Part shown: in pieces, positions 53,768-63,117 of the stretch
Position numbering within the stretch: position 1 is the first letter of the stretch
Layout: every line of letters begins with the position of its first letter
NCBI GenBank assembly: GCA_963797675.1
Contig: CAWCQQ010000003.1
Location: forward strand, 1 to 64,000
DNA length: 64,000 nt
From: DASQPR01 sp963797675
GTDB taxonomy: Bacteria > Actinomycetota > Actinomycetes > Mycobacteriales > Micromonosporaceae
Direction of reading: 5' to 3'
Notes under the pieces: model-generated
What the model was told of the DNA's origin: nothing
Databases searched by the model: none
What the model saw: only the letters and a program-made list of their open reading frames with translations
Program-made: the position numbers and the translations under genes

Positions 53768-56198
53768 TCATTGAATGGCTAGATCCGTCCGGATCGGCCG
53801 TCCCTGGATCGCCCGCCACACGTTCGACGGTGTCAGCGGCATGTCGGCGTGGATCACGCCGTACGGCTTCAGCGCGTCCATCACGGCGTTGACGACCGCG
53901 GCCGGGGACCCGACCGTCGCGGACTCACCGACACCCTTGGCCCCGATCGGGTGGTGCGGTGACGGCGTGACCGTCTCCCCCAGCTCCCAGGACGGGCACT
54001 CCATCGACGTCGGCAGCAGGTAGTCCATGAACGATCCGCCGAGGCAGTTGCCCTCCTCGTCGAACGCCATCAGCTCCATCAGCGCCATCCCGATGCCGTC
54101 GGCGAGACCGCCGTGCACCTGGCCCTCCACGATCATCGGGTTGATCCGTACGCCGCAGTCGTCGACCGCGATGAACCGCCGTACCTTGACCTGCCCGGTA
54201 CCGGTGTCCACGTCGGCGACGCAGATGTACGCGCCGAACGGGAACGTCAGGTTCGGCGGGTTGTAGACGGTCGTCGCGTCCAGATGACCCTCGACGCCTT
54301 CGGGCAGCTCAAGCGAGCCGTGGGCGGCCATCGCGATCTCCTGGATCGTCTTGCCCTTCTCCGGGTCGCCCTTGACGAACCAGCGACCCTTCTCCCACTC
54401 CAGGTCGTCCACGGACACCTCGAGCATCGCCGAGGCGACGATCTTCGCCCGGTCGCGGACCTTCCTGGCGACGACCGCCGTTGCCGCACCGGAGACCGGC
54501 GTCGAGCGGGAGCCGTAGGTGCCGAGGCCGAACGGGGTCTGGTCGGTGTCGCCGTGTACGACGTCGATGTCGTCCGGCGAGATGCCCAGCTCCTCGGCCA
54601 CGATCTGCGCGAACGTGGTCTCGTGGCCCTGGCCCTGCGACTGCACCGAGATCCGGAGCACCGCCTTGCCGGTCGGGTGGACGCGCAGTTCGGCACCGTC
54701 GGCCATACCGAGACCGAGGATGTCCATGTGCTTGCGCGGACCCGCGCCGACCGCCTCGGTGAAGAAGCTCAGGCCGATGCCGGTGAGCACGCCACCCTTG
54801 ACCGGGATCGAACGTGCGGCGCTGTTCGGCCTGCACGCGGCGGAGTTCGTCGTAGCCGGCCATCTCCAGTGCGAGCTTGAGCGTGCGCGGATAGTCGCCG
54901 GAGTCGTACTCCCAGCCGGTCGGGCTGTTGTACGGGAACTGCTCCGGTTGCAGCAGATTCTTCATCCGCAGCTCGGCCGGGTCCGCCTTCAACTCATAGG
55001 CGAGGACGTCGATCATGCGCTCGATCACGTACGCGGCCTCGGTGACCCGGAACGAGCACGCGTACGCGACGCCGCCCGGTGCCTTGTTCGTATAGACGCC
55101 CTTGACCGTGCAGTGCGCGGCTTCCAGGTCGTAGGAGCCGGAGAACACGTGGAAGAAGCCGGCCGGGAAGTTCGTCGGCTGGGCGGTGCCGTTGAAGGCG
55201 CCGTGGTCGGCGAGCACGTTCACCCGTACCGCCTGGATCTTGCCGTCCTTCGTGGACGCGACCTCGGCGTGCATGTGGTAGTCGCGGGCGAAGCCGGTAC
55301 TCATCAAGTTCTCGGATCGGTCTTCCATCCATTTGACCGGCTTGCCGGTCACGATCGATCCGACGATCGAGCACACGTATCCCGGGTAGACCGGGACCTT
55401 GTTGCCGAAGCCGCCGCCGATATCCGGCGAGATCACCTGGATCTTGTGCTCCGGAAGGCCCGCGACCAGGGCGTAGACGGTCCGGTGCGCGTGCGGCGCC
55501 TGGGTGTTGCACCACAGCGTGAGCTTGCCGGTGATCGGGTTCATGTCCGCGACCGAGCCGCAGGTCTCCAGCGGCGCCGGGTGTACGCGCGGGTAGAGGA
55601 TGTCCTGCGAGACGACGACTTCGGCGTTCGCGAACACCTCGTCGGTCTTCGCCTTGTCGCCGGACTCCCAGTCGAAGATGTGGTTGTCCGTCTTGCCTTC
55701 CTTATCGTCGCGGATCAGCGCGGCGTCGGCGGCCATCGCCTGCTTCGCGTCGAAGACCGCAGGAAGGACCTCGTATTCGACGTCGATGAGTTCGAGCGCA
55801 TCCCGTGCCGAGTAACGGTCCTCAGCAACGACGAACGCGACCTCCTGGCCCTGGAACCGGACCTTGTCGGTGGCCAGCACGGCCTGCGTGTCGTAGGACA
55901 ACGTCGGCATCCAGGCGAGGCCGAGCGTCTCCAGGACCGCGCCGGTGATGACGGCCTTGACCTTCGGATGTGCTTCGGCGGCTTTCGTGTCGATCGAGAT
56001 GATCCGGGCGTGCGCGAACGGACTGCGCAGGACCGCGCCGTGCAGCATGCCGGGCAGCTGGACGTCATCGACGTAGTTGCCGGCGCCGCGGGTGAACCGT
56101 GCGTCTTCCTTGCGGGCCATCCGACCGTAGCCCATCGGCGTGGTTGCGTCCGCCGTCTTCGACGGTGTCGTGGTCTGCGGCTCAATCGTGCTGGTCAC
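53768..56198 (-). CDS. coxL: CoxL, form I CO dehydrogenase large subunit (single-base frameshift)
   Basis: Molybdenum-copper subunit of aerobic CO dehydrogenase. The active-site loop AYACSFR (Cys381, the copper ligand) is the form I signature; GGGFGNK, GQGHETTFAQ and GAKGVGESATVG with the catalytic Glu follow. The frame breaks at GGG 54804-54806 (CCC on the coding strand); one base fewer gives 2430 bases, 809 residues, the size of Oligotropha CoxL. Without correction the gene is split into 53768-54790 and 54309-56198. GTG 56198 overlaps the coxS stop. Confidence 0.93.
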
Positions 56199-56701
56199 GC
56201 TTTCGCCCCCTCGGGCTCACTTGCGGCGGCGTCCCGTGCGGCGGCCTCATGGTCGGCGGCCCAGCGGATCGATTTCACGATGTTTTCGTATCCGGTACAC
56301 CGGCAGAGCTGGCCGGAGATCGTCTCGCGGATCTCCGTGTCCGACGGGTTCGGATGTTCGTTGAGCAGCCACCGCGCGGTCAGCATCATGCCCGGGGTGC
56401 AGAAACCGCACTGCAGGCCGTGGCAGGCGACGAAGCCCTGCTGGATCGGGTCGAGTTGGGCACCCTGAGCGAGGCCTTCGACGGTCCGGATCCGGTGGCC
56501 GTCGGCCATCACCGCAAAGACCGTGCAGGATTTCACCGGTATCTCGTCGAGCCAGACCGTACAGACACCGCAGTTCGACGTGTCGCAGCCCCAGTGGGTG
56601 CCGGTCAGGCCCAGATCGTCGCGGAGGAAATGCACGAGCAGGGTCCGGTTGGCGACCTCGCGCGTGTAGTCCTCGCCGTTGACATTCACCGTGATCTGCA
56701 T
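56195..56701 (-). CDS. coxS: CoxS, CO dehydrogenase [2Fe-2S] subunit
   Basis: 168-residue iron-sulfur subunit: GCDTSNCGVCTVWLDE binds the first cluster, QCGFCTPGM and LCRCTGYENI the second. Transfers electrons from CoxL to the CoxM flavin. ATG 56701 (MQITVNVNGED) begins one base after the coxM stop. Confidence 0.96.
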   Translation of the reverse strand: MQITVNVNGEDYTREVANRTLLVHFLRDDLGLTGTHWGCDTSNCGVCTVWLDEIPVKSCTVFAVMADGHRIRTVEGLAQGAQLDPIQQGFVACHGLQCGFCTPGMMLTARWLLNEHPNPSDTEIRETISGQLCRCTGYENIVKSIRWAADHEAAARDAAASEPEGAKA

Positions 56702-56702
56702 G

Positions 56703-57578
56703 TCAGGCCCCCTGTCCCTGGGCGCGGGCCGCGGCCCGACGCAACGCCCGCGTGGTGAGTTCGCCAGCCAGGTGGCGCTTGTAGTCGACCGGGCCTCGCT
56801 GGTCGGCGTTCGGTTCGCAGTGCTCTCCGGCCAGTTGTCCGGCCGCCGCAAAGTTCTCCTCGGTCGGGGACTTGCCGCGCAGGAAGTCCTCGGCCTCGCG
56901 AGCGTGGAAGTGTTCCGCGCCGACCGCGGTCAGACCGATGCCGACCTCGGTGATCGTGGTGCCGTCGAGCCACAGTGCCGCACCGGCCGCGGCGACCGCC
57001 CAGTCTCCGACGCGACGCTCTACCTTCTCGTACGCGCTGCCGCCGCCGGGACGGATCGCCACCCGGATCTCGATCAGCAACTCGGCCGGGCCGACCACGG
57101 TCTCGTAGGGGCCGGTGTGGAAGTCCCGGACCGGCACCGTACGGGTACCGTCGGCTCCCCTGATGACCGCCGTCGCGTCGACCGCGGCGAACGCGGCGGA
57201 CAGATCCTCGGACGGATCGGCCTGGCAGAGCGAGCCGCCGATGGTGCCACGGTTGCGCACGATCGGATCGGCAATCACCCGCTCGGCGTCCCGGAAGATC
57301 GGATAGTGCTCGGCGACGACGGCCGAATGCAGCAGATCCCGATGTCGGGTCATCGCGCCGATGGCCAGCTCGCCGCCGTCCATCCGGATGTAGTCCAACT
57401 CGGTCAGATCGTTGATGTCGATCAGCGCCTCCGGCCGGGCCAGACGCAGCTTCATCATGGGGATCAGCGAATGGCCGCCGGCCACGACGCGCGCTTCGCT
57501 CCCCCATCGGTTGAGCAGGTCGAGCGCATGATCAACGCTGGTCGCCTTTTCGTACTCGAAATGTGCTGGTACTTGCAT
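56703..57578 (-). CDS. coxM: CoxM, CO dehydrogenase FAD subunit
   Basis: 291-residue flavoprotein subunit with AGGHSLIPMMKLRL and TIGGSLCQADPSEDL, the two FAD-binding motifs known in CoxM. ATG 57578 (MQVPAHFEYEKA) fits family N-termini better than an in-frame start 24 bases upstream. First gene of the form I operon coxM-S-L-xdhC/YHS-D-E-G-methyltransferase-moaE. Confidence 0.95.
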   Translation of the reverse strand: MQVPAHFEYEKATSVDHALDLLNRWGSEARVVAGGHSLIPMMKLRLARPEALIDINDLTELDYIRMDGGELAIGAMTRHRDLLHSAVVAEHYPIFRDAERVIADPIVRNRGTIGGSLCQADPSEDLSAAFAAVDATAVIRGADGTRTVPVRDFHTGPYETVVGPAELLIEIRVAIRPGGGSAYEKVERRVGDWAVAAAGAALWLDGTTITEVGIGLTAVGAEHFHAREAEDFLRGKSPTEENFAAAGQLAGEHCEPNADQRGPVDYKRHLAGELTTRALRRAAARAQGQGA

Positions 57579-57689
57579 CACGCCTCCGCACTGAGGACGC
57601 ACCCCCGGCTCAAGATCGGCCGTGGCGCGTGTGATCGCCCTGTAATCCCATCCTCATCCTGATCCGTGGCCTCTACCGCCACAATGAGC

Positions 57690-57706
57690 GGTTAACCGAA
57701 CGGTTA
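57690..57706. promoter_or_regulatory. Candidate LysR operator between coxM and the lysR-type gene
   Basis: TAACCG (57693-57698) and CGGTTA (57701-57706) form an inverted repeat around AA; the overlapping GGTTAACC (57690-57697) is itself a palindrome. It lies in the 183-base divergent region and fits the T-N11-A dyad bound by LysR-type proteins. Confidence 0.5.
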
Positions 57707-57761
57707 GCACTTGATCGCTCCGCTGCTGGCAATCTATCCGCAACAGTGCCAATGTGGGCCT

Positions 57762-58708
57762 GTGACACTTACGCAGCTCGGCGCGTTTGTGCTCGTCGCG
57801 CGGCTGGGATCGGTCCGTGCCGCGGCCGATGTGCTGGGCGTCAGCGAGCCTGCCGTTTCGAAGGCGATCGCCTCGCTCCGCGTCCATCTCGATGATCAAC
57901 TTGTGGTCCGGGACGGCAACGCGATGTCCCTGACCCGGGTGGCACGCGGCTGCTGTCGATCGCGTCCCAGATGGTGAGCCTCGGTGCCGATGCCGAGGCC
58001 GCGGTCCGTGCCGCTCGCGGCGCGCCGGCCCAGCTACGCCTGCTGGTCACGCCGACGATCGCCGAATTCATCGCCGCACCGCTGGTCGAATCGTTCGCCC
58101 GAAGGTGCTCGAACACCATCGAGACCACCTCCGGCGTGGCCACCGCAGCGGAAATGCGGGAGCTTCTCAGTGCCCGGATCGCCGATGTCGCGCTCGGGCC
58201 GCCTATCGCTGCCGATGCCGATCATCCGCTGGTCTGCGAGGCGGTCCTGCGCTACCGGATCATGCTGGTAGCGTCCCCCTCCGCTCGCTACCCCGGATCG
58301 CCGTCGAAATGGCCGTGGCTGGTCGGGCCGAGCGGCACCGATCCGGACAGCGAGGTCGGCCGGCTGCTCAAGGCACACCGGGTGCCGGATCGGCAGATCA
58401 GCGTCTTCCCGAGCGAGACCGCGGCGTGGGCGGCCGCCGCGAACGGCGCCGGGGTCGCGCCCGCACATTCATCGTTGGTCGCACCGCAGATGAAGCGGAA
58501 CGCACTGCAGGTCATCACGACCGACATCACACCGATCAACGGCTGCTGGTACGTCACGACGCTGCGCCCCGACCGGCGTACGGAGGGCGTCGCCTACCTG
58601 CGCAACTTCCTGTCCACGCCGGATGCGATGCAGCTGATGTGCACACCCGGCGCCGGCGTGCCGCCCTCGCGGTTCCGGCCGCCGGTTTACGTCACAATCT
58701 GGAGCTAA
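57762..58708 (+). pseudogene. LysR-type transcriptional regulator, single-base frameshift
   Basis: LysR-type regulator with an N-terminal winged helix (LTQLGAFVLVARLGSVRAAA, DVLGVSEPAVSKAIASL) and a periplasmic-binding-like effector domain. One base appears missing in GTGGCACG near 57943 (expected GTGGGCACG); restoring it gives 315 residues, normal for the family. GTG 57762 starts the conserved region. Divergent from coxM, it is the obvious candidate regulator of the CO dehydrogenase operon. Confidence 0.82.
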
Positions 58709-58737
58709 CCTACGCCTCAGGCATCGAGGAGGTCCGG

Positions 58738-59370
58738 ATGGCAGACATGCCCTTGGTCGTGAGGCTTGCCCTGACGGCAATCTTCGCGGGTACGGGCTGG
58801 TACTGCCTGCGTCGATGCGTCGGGCCGGCAGCCGCCGCGGCCGACTGGACGACCCGCGTCAACTACACCGCACATCTCGCCATGGGCACCGCGATGACGG
58901 CCATGATCTGGACGCCGCCGCGATTCGTACCGTGGCAGATGGCGTTCTTCGGAGTCGCCTGCGCCTGGTTCGCGGCACAGGCGATCGGCGTTCAACTGTC
59001 CGTTGCGTCGAACTGGGTCGCCGTTGACGGAGGCGTGGCGATGCGAGCCTCTCGTGCATCCCACGGCGCCGCCGACCGGATGCACTGCCTCGCGCACGCA
59101 GCCGTGATGGCCGGCATGGTGTGGATGCTCGCGGTCATGTCGCCGACCCATGACGGCATGATCGGACGACCGATGGGCGGCGCCGCATGGGCGGCTCGGC
59201 CGAGTGAATCCTGGGTGGCCGGCAGCTGCTGTATAGCGGCCGGACTGCTCCTGGTCGTACTCGGACGGGTCATCCCACGAACGTCGTCGAGTCGGTGCCG
59301 CGTGACCGAGGATCTGAATCACGCGGTCATGACGGCCGGGATGGGCATCATGGCGCTGGCGATGGCATAG
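58738..59370 (+). CDS. DUF5134 membrane protein, Met/His-rich
   Basis: 210-residue membrane protein of the DUF5134 type with about six helices. Several helices carry Met and His (MHCLAHAAVMAGMVWMLAVM, HAVMTAGMGIMALAM), a pattern seen in copper-related membrane proteins; function is not established. ATG 58738 follows GAGGAGG. It begins 29 bases after the LysR-type gene on the same strand. Confidence 0.75.
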   Translation: MADMPLVVRLALTAIFAGTGWYCLRRCVGPAAAAADWTTRVNYTAHLAMGTAMTAMIWTPPRFVPWQMAFFGVACAWFAAQAIGVQLSVASNWVAVDGGVAMRASRASHGAADRMHCLAHAAVMAGMVWMLAVMSPTHDGMIGRPMGGAAWAARPSESWVAGSCCIAAGLLLVVLGRVIPRTSSSRCRVTEDLNHAVMTAGMGIMALAMA

Positions 59371-59403
59371 CCAGTCTTCGACGACGACCGATAGGGTGCC
59401 CGC

Positions 59404-60192
59404 ATGGGGTACGACGTCTGGGCAGCCGGCGACGCGTACGAGGCGTACGTGGGTCGATGGAGTCGCCGCGTGGCGGTCGCATTCCTGGACTGGCTGGACG
59501 TGCCGGGTGGGCAGCGATGGCTGGATGTGGGCTGTGGCACCGGTGCACTGTCCGAGACGGTGCTGATCGAGTCGGATCCGGCAGAGGTGATCGGCATCGA
59601 TACGTCCGAGGGCTTCATCGCCAGCGCTCGTGGTCGAATCGGCGACCCGCGGGCGACGTTCTACGTCGGCGATGCACAGGTGCTGCCGTTGCCCGACCGC
59701 AGCGTCGACATCGTCGTCAGTGGCCTGGCCCTCAACTTCGTCCCCGATCCGGCTCGGGCGCTGGCCGAATTCACCCGGGTGACCGGGCCGGGCGGCATCG
59801 TCGCCGCGTACGTCTGGGATTACGCCGAGGGCATGGCGATGCTGCGGTACTTCTGGGATGCCGCGGTGGCCCTCGACCCGGCCGCAGGCGAGCTGGACGA
59901 GGGTATCCGCTTCTCGTTGTGCCGGCCGGAACCACTGCGTGCGTTGTGGACCGATGCCGGTCTGCGCGATGTGTCCGTCGGGGCGATCGACGTACCGACC
60001 GTGTTCGTCGACTTCGACGACTACTGGTCACCGTTCCTGGGCGGTCAAGGCCCGGCACCGGGCTACGTTGCGTCGCTCACCGACGAGCACCGGCGTGCAC
60101 TGGGCGACCTCCTGCGTACGCGCTTGTCCCAGGCCGACACGTCCATCCGGCTGACCGCGAATGCGTGGGCCGTGCGGGGCTCTTGTTCCTAA
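59404..60192 (+). CDS. Class I SAM-dependent methyltransferase
   Basis: 262-residue methyltransferase (Methyltransf_11-like): SAM motif WLDVGCGTGALSETVL, then VIGIDTSEGFI and LPLPDRSVDIVVSGLALNFV. Small-molecule substrate unknown. No close functional link to its neighbours can be shown. Confidence 0.88.
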   Translation: MGYDVWAAGDAYEAYVGRWSRRVAVAFLDWLDVPGGQRWLDVGCGTGALSETVLIESDPAEVIGIDTSEGFIASARGRIGDPRATFYVGDAQVLPLPDRSVDIVVSGLALNFVPDPARALAEFTRVTGPGGIVAAYVWDYAEGMAMLRYFWDAAVALDPAAGELDEGIRFSLCRPEPLRALWTDAGLRDVSVGAIDVPTVFVDFDDYWSPFLGGQGPAPGYVASLTDEHRRALGDLLRTRLSQADTSIRLTANAWAVRGSCS

Positions 60193-60389
60193 CGGCTTCG
60201 GGCCGGCGTACCGTTCGGCCGAGCCCGATCAGGAGTAGGGTCACCTTGTCGCCCATGACCCCGGTGGCCGTCAGCGAGCCCTCACGCGGAAAGTCCCGGG
60301 CGGAGTCATCGATGTGATCACCATCAGGCGAGGTCACGCGTCACCCACGCCGATCCGTACACTGCCTGCCCGACTCGGCAGGTGACGTG
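60193..60389 (+). other. Leader of the GAF kinase gene
   Basis: 197 bases with no supportable gene. GGAAAGTCCCGGG at 60288-60300 reads on the other strand as GGGACTT, one half of the DosR-type box. CCTGCC/GGCAGG (60365-60370, 60377-60382) forms a hairpin that overlaps the ribosome-binding region of the kinase. Confidence 0.4.
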
Positions 60390-61988
60390 ATGGCGGGGCG
60401 CGAAATGCTGTCACCGCTGCTGCGGGCCGTCGTCGGCATCAGTAGCGACCTTGACCTGCGTACCACGTTGTCCGGGATCGTGGTGTCGGCCTGCCAGGTC
60501 GCCGACGCGCGCTACGGTGCGCTCGGCATCATCGGCCCGGACCGAAGTCTCGTGGAGTTCATCACCGACGGAATGACGGTGACCGAACACCAGAATATCG
60601 GTGATCTTCCGACCGGACGTGGCGTCCTCGGGCTGCTCATCGATGATCCGCGGCCGGTGCGCCTGGACGACATCAGCGAACATCCACGTTCCCTCGGGTT
60701 CCCGGCCGGCCACCCGGTCATGCGCAGCTTCCTCGGTGTTCCGGTCCGGATCCGCGACCAGGTGTACGGCAATCTGTACTTGGCCGAGAAACGCGGTGCC
60801 GGACAGTTCAGCGCCGAAGACGAAGAGATCGTGATCGCCCTGGCGGCGGCGGCCGGAATCGCGATCGACAATGCCCGCCTGTACGCGGCGTCCGGCCGAC
60901 GGCAGCGGTGGCTGGAGGCGACCGCGGACATCACCAGCAATCTCGTCGGCCAGGTCGATCGTGCCGACGTCCTGCGGCTGGTCGCCGACCACGCCCGCGA
61001 CGTCGCCGAGGCCGCGTTCGTCGCGATCCTGCTCTACGACGAAATGACCGGTGAACTGCGGGTCGAAGTCACCGCGCCGCACGTCCCCGACCTCGACCGG
61101 ATCGCGATCCCGCTGATCGGCACACCGTTCGAAAAGATCATCGCGGGCGGCCGGCACATCCTCGTCGATGACCTGAACGCCGCCGCGGCGTGGCCGGCAC
61201 CCGTGCCGGCCGGTCCCGCGCTGCTGGCACCGCTCGCCATGACCGGCAGCGTACAGGGTGTGCTGGTGGTCGGCCTGGCCGCCGACGGGATCGGTTTCGA
61301 CGCGGACACCGACATCAACATGATCACCACGTTCGCGGCACAGGCTGCGCTGGCGTTGGAACGTGCGCGCGCCCAGGAGGAGCGCGAACTGCTGATGGTC
61401 CTCGCCGATCGCGAACGCATCGCCCGCGACCTGCACGACGTCGTCATCCAACGACTGTTCGCGACCGGCCTGGGACTGCAGGGCCTGACCCGCATGACCC
61501 GCCGCGATGACGTCCGTGACCGCCTCGATCAGGCCATCGACGAACTCGACGCCACCATTCGCGATATCCGCACTGCGATCTTCGGACTGCACCGACCAGC
61601 CGCCGCCTCGGTACGAGCAGCGCTGAAGACCGCCATCGACGACTCGGCGCAGACTCTCGGGTTCACGCCGAAACTGACCGTCACCGGCCCGATCGACCTC
61701 GGCATCTCCGACCCGCTGCGCTCCGACCTCCTCGCCGTCGTCGGGGAAGCGCTGTCCAATGTGGTCAAGCACGCACGCGCGTCCACCGTCGCAATCGACG
61801 TCAGCATTGCCTCCGGACGGCTGACACTGCGTGTGGCCGACGACGGTGTGGGCATGCACCAGGCCGGGGTCGGTCACGGCATGGTGAATCTGCGCCGCCG
61901 TGCCGAGGATCGCGGCGGAGAGTTCACTGTCGCGAACGCCCTACCGCGCGGCACCGTGGTGACCTGGACCGTCCCCCTGGACAGCTGA
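60390..61988 (+). CDS. Two-GAF sensor histidine kinase, DosS/DevS-like
   Basis: 532-residue soluble kinase: GAF-A (about residues 20-155), GAF-B (about 170-325), HisKA_3 with phospho-acceptor His in RERIARDLHDVVIQRLFATG, and ATPase motifs GEALSNVVKHA and DDGVGM. GAF-A keeps FPAGHPVMRSFLGVPV; its His108 aligns with the haem ligand of mycobacterial DosS/DosT (His149/His147), so it may bind haem and sense O2, NO or CO. No response regulator gene is adjacent. Followed by stress and nitroreductase genes of DosR-regulon type. ATG 60390 or GTG 60387. Confidence 0.9.
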   Translation: MAGREMLSPLLRAVVGISSDLDLRTTLSGIVVSACQVADARYGALGIIGPDRSLVEFITDGMTVTEHQNIGDLPTGRGVLGLLIDDPRPVRLDDISEHPRSLGFPAGHPVMRSFLGVPVRIRDQVYGNLYLAEKRGAGQFSAEDEEIVIALAAAAGIAIDNARLYAASGRRQRWLEATADITSNLVGQVDRADVLRLVADHARDVAEAAFVAILLYDEMTGELRVEVTAPHVPDLDRIAIPLIGTPFEKIIAGGRHILVDDLNAAAAWPAPVPAGPALLAPLAMTGSVQGVLVVGLAADGIGFDADTDINMITTFAAQAALALERARAQEERELLMVLADRERIARDLHDVVIQRLFATGLGLQGLTRMTRRDDVRDRLDQAIDELDATIRDIRTAIFGLHRPAAASVRAALKTAIDDSAQTLGFTPKLTVTGPIDLGISDPLRSDLLAVVGEALSNVVKHARASTVAIDVSIASGRLTLRVADDGVGMHQAGVGHGMVNLRRRAEDRGGEFTVANALPRGTVVTWTVPLDS

Positions 61989-62017
61989 CCGGCAGCAGTC
62001 CGCCGGCGCCGCAACGA

Positions 62018-62054
62018 GGGTCCAAAGGCCCGCCGTGCTCGGGCGTCTCGGCCC
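62018..62054 (+). promoter_or_regulatory. Two candidate DosR/DevR-type boxes upstream of usp
   Basis: GGGTCCAAAGGCCC (62018-62031) and GGGCGTCTCGGCCC (62041-62054) each match the DosR consensus GGGACTTNNGGCCC at 9 of 12 fixed positions, including both outer GGG and GGCCC ends. They lie 23 bases apart and about 50-90 bases before the stress-protein start. Confidence 0.45.
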
Positions 62055-62105
62055 TGTTCGACGTGCCCTCCCGAAGCGATGCTGGTCGCAGACAGGAGGC
62101 GCGTG

Positions 62106-63116
62106 ATGACATACACCGACGGTGCCGTCGTGGTCGGCATGGAGCGGCGAGAGATCGAGAATCTGGCCGCCCAACCGGCGCTCGGCGAGAGTGCAGCCCT
62201 CGACCTCGGCGTATGGGAGGCAGCACGACGCCACGTCGGCTTGCACCTCGTGTACGGACATCAGCCCGTGCCGTCCTGGGCGAGGCCCGGCCACGACACC
62301 GGCGACGAACCGCTGCAACTCGCCCGGCAGATGCTCGGCCGGGTCGTCGAACGTGTCGCCCACGCCCATCCGGGGCTCGCCGTCAGCGGCGCAGTGTCCG
62401 ACGGCAGCCCCGCGAACGCCCTCATCAGCGCGTCCGACACGGCCGGACTCGTCGTTGTCTCGGCCGACAGCCGCGTGCACTACGGCGGCTTACTCGCCGG
62501 ACTCGTCAGCATCCAGGTCGCTGCGCATGCCCGGACGTCCGTGATCGTCGTACCCGCCGACGACCGCCGGCCGCGTCCGACCGCAGGTGCGCGGGTCGTT
62601 GTCGGCGTCGATGGATCACCGGGATCCGCGGACGCGGTCGAGTTCGCCATCGAGGAGGCCCGGGCGCGGGGCGCGACGCTGCACGCCGTGTACGTCTGGG
62701 AGTCCCCGACCCGACACGGCTTCCGCCCGCTGTTCGAACACGCGGCCGACACCGTCATCCGGCGGTCAGCCGCCGATCGGATGCTTCGCGAGATCACCGC
62801 GCCGTGGGAGGAGAAGTACCCGGATGTCGTCGTTGTCCGGGAAGCGGTCCACGGCGACAATCCGATCCGCGTTCTCAACGACGCCGGTAACGGCGCAGAC
62901 CTCATCGTTGTCGGACCCCGCGGGCACGGTGGATTCGCCACCCTGGTCCTCGGCTCCGTCGCCGACGGATTGGTCCGCTATACCGGCCACACCGTCGCCA
63001 TCGCCCGTACTGGAAGCGCGGTGCGCGCGTCGATGATGCGGCCGGGTTTGAGGTCTTGTGGCCCTGTCGACCACTCCGACGCACGGCACACGCTCAATCG
63101 GACAGCAGGAGGCTGA
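62106..63116 (+). CDS. Tandem universal stress protein (two Usp domains)
   Basis: 336-residue protein with two Usp domains. The second keeps the ATP-binding motif GPRGHGGFATLVLGSVADGL and begins VVVGVDGSPGSADAVEFAI; the first has a degenerate loop. Two-domain Usps of this size are typical DosR-regulon members in mycobacteria and other actinobacteria. ATG 62106 follows AGGAGG. The nitroreductase gene starts one base after its stop. Confidence 0.92.
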   Translation: MTYTDGAVVVGMERREIENLAAQPALGESAALDLGVWEAARRHVGLHLVYGHQPVPSWARPGHDTGDEPLQLARQMLGRVVERVAHAHPGLAVSGAVSDGSPANALISASDTAGLVVVSADSRVHYGGLLAGLVSIQVAAHARTSVIVVPADDRRPRPTAGARVVVGVDGSPGSADAVEFAIEEARARGATLHAVYVWESPTRHGFRPLFEHAADTVIRRSAADRMLREITAPWEEKYPDVVVVREAVHGDNPIRVLNDAGNGADLIVVGPRGHGGFATLVLGSVADGLVRYTGHTVAIARTGSAVRASMMRPGLRSCGPVDHSDARHTLNRTAGG

Positions 63117-63117
63117 G

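Noticed and set aside
54790..54815. Programmed frameshift in coxL
   Set aside because: No known CoxL uses recoding, and one extra base in a G run explains the break fully.
54519..56468. Plus-strand open frame of 649 codons opposite coxL/coxS
   Set aside because: Antisense artefact of codon bias; the coxL and coxS motifs are on the minus strand.
60411..61877. Minus-strand open frame opposite the GAF kinase
   Set aside because: Antisense artefact; no conserved sequence.
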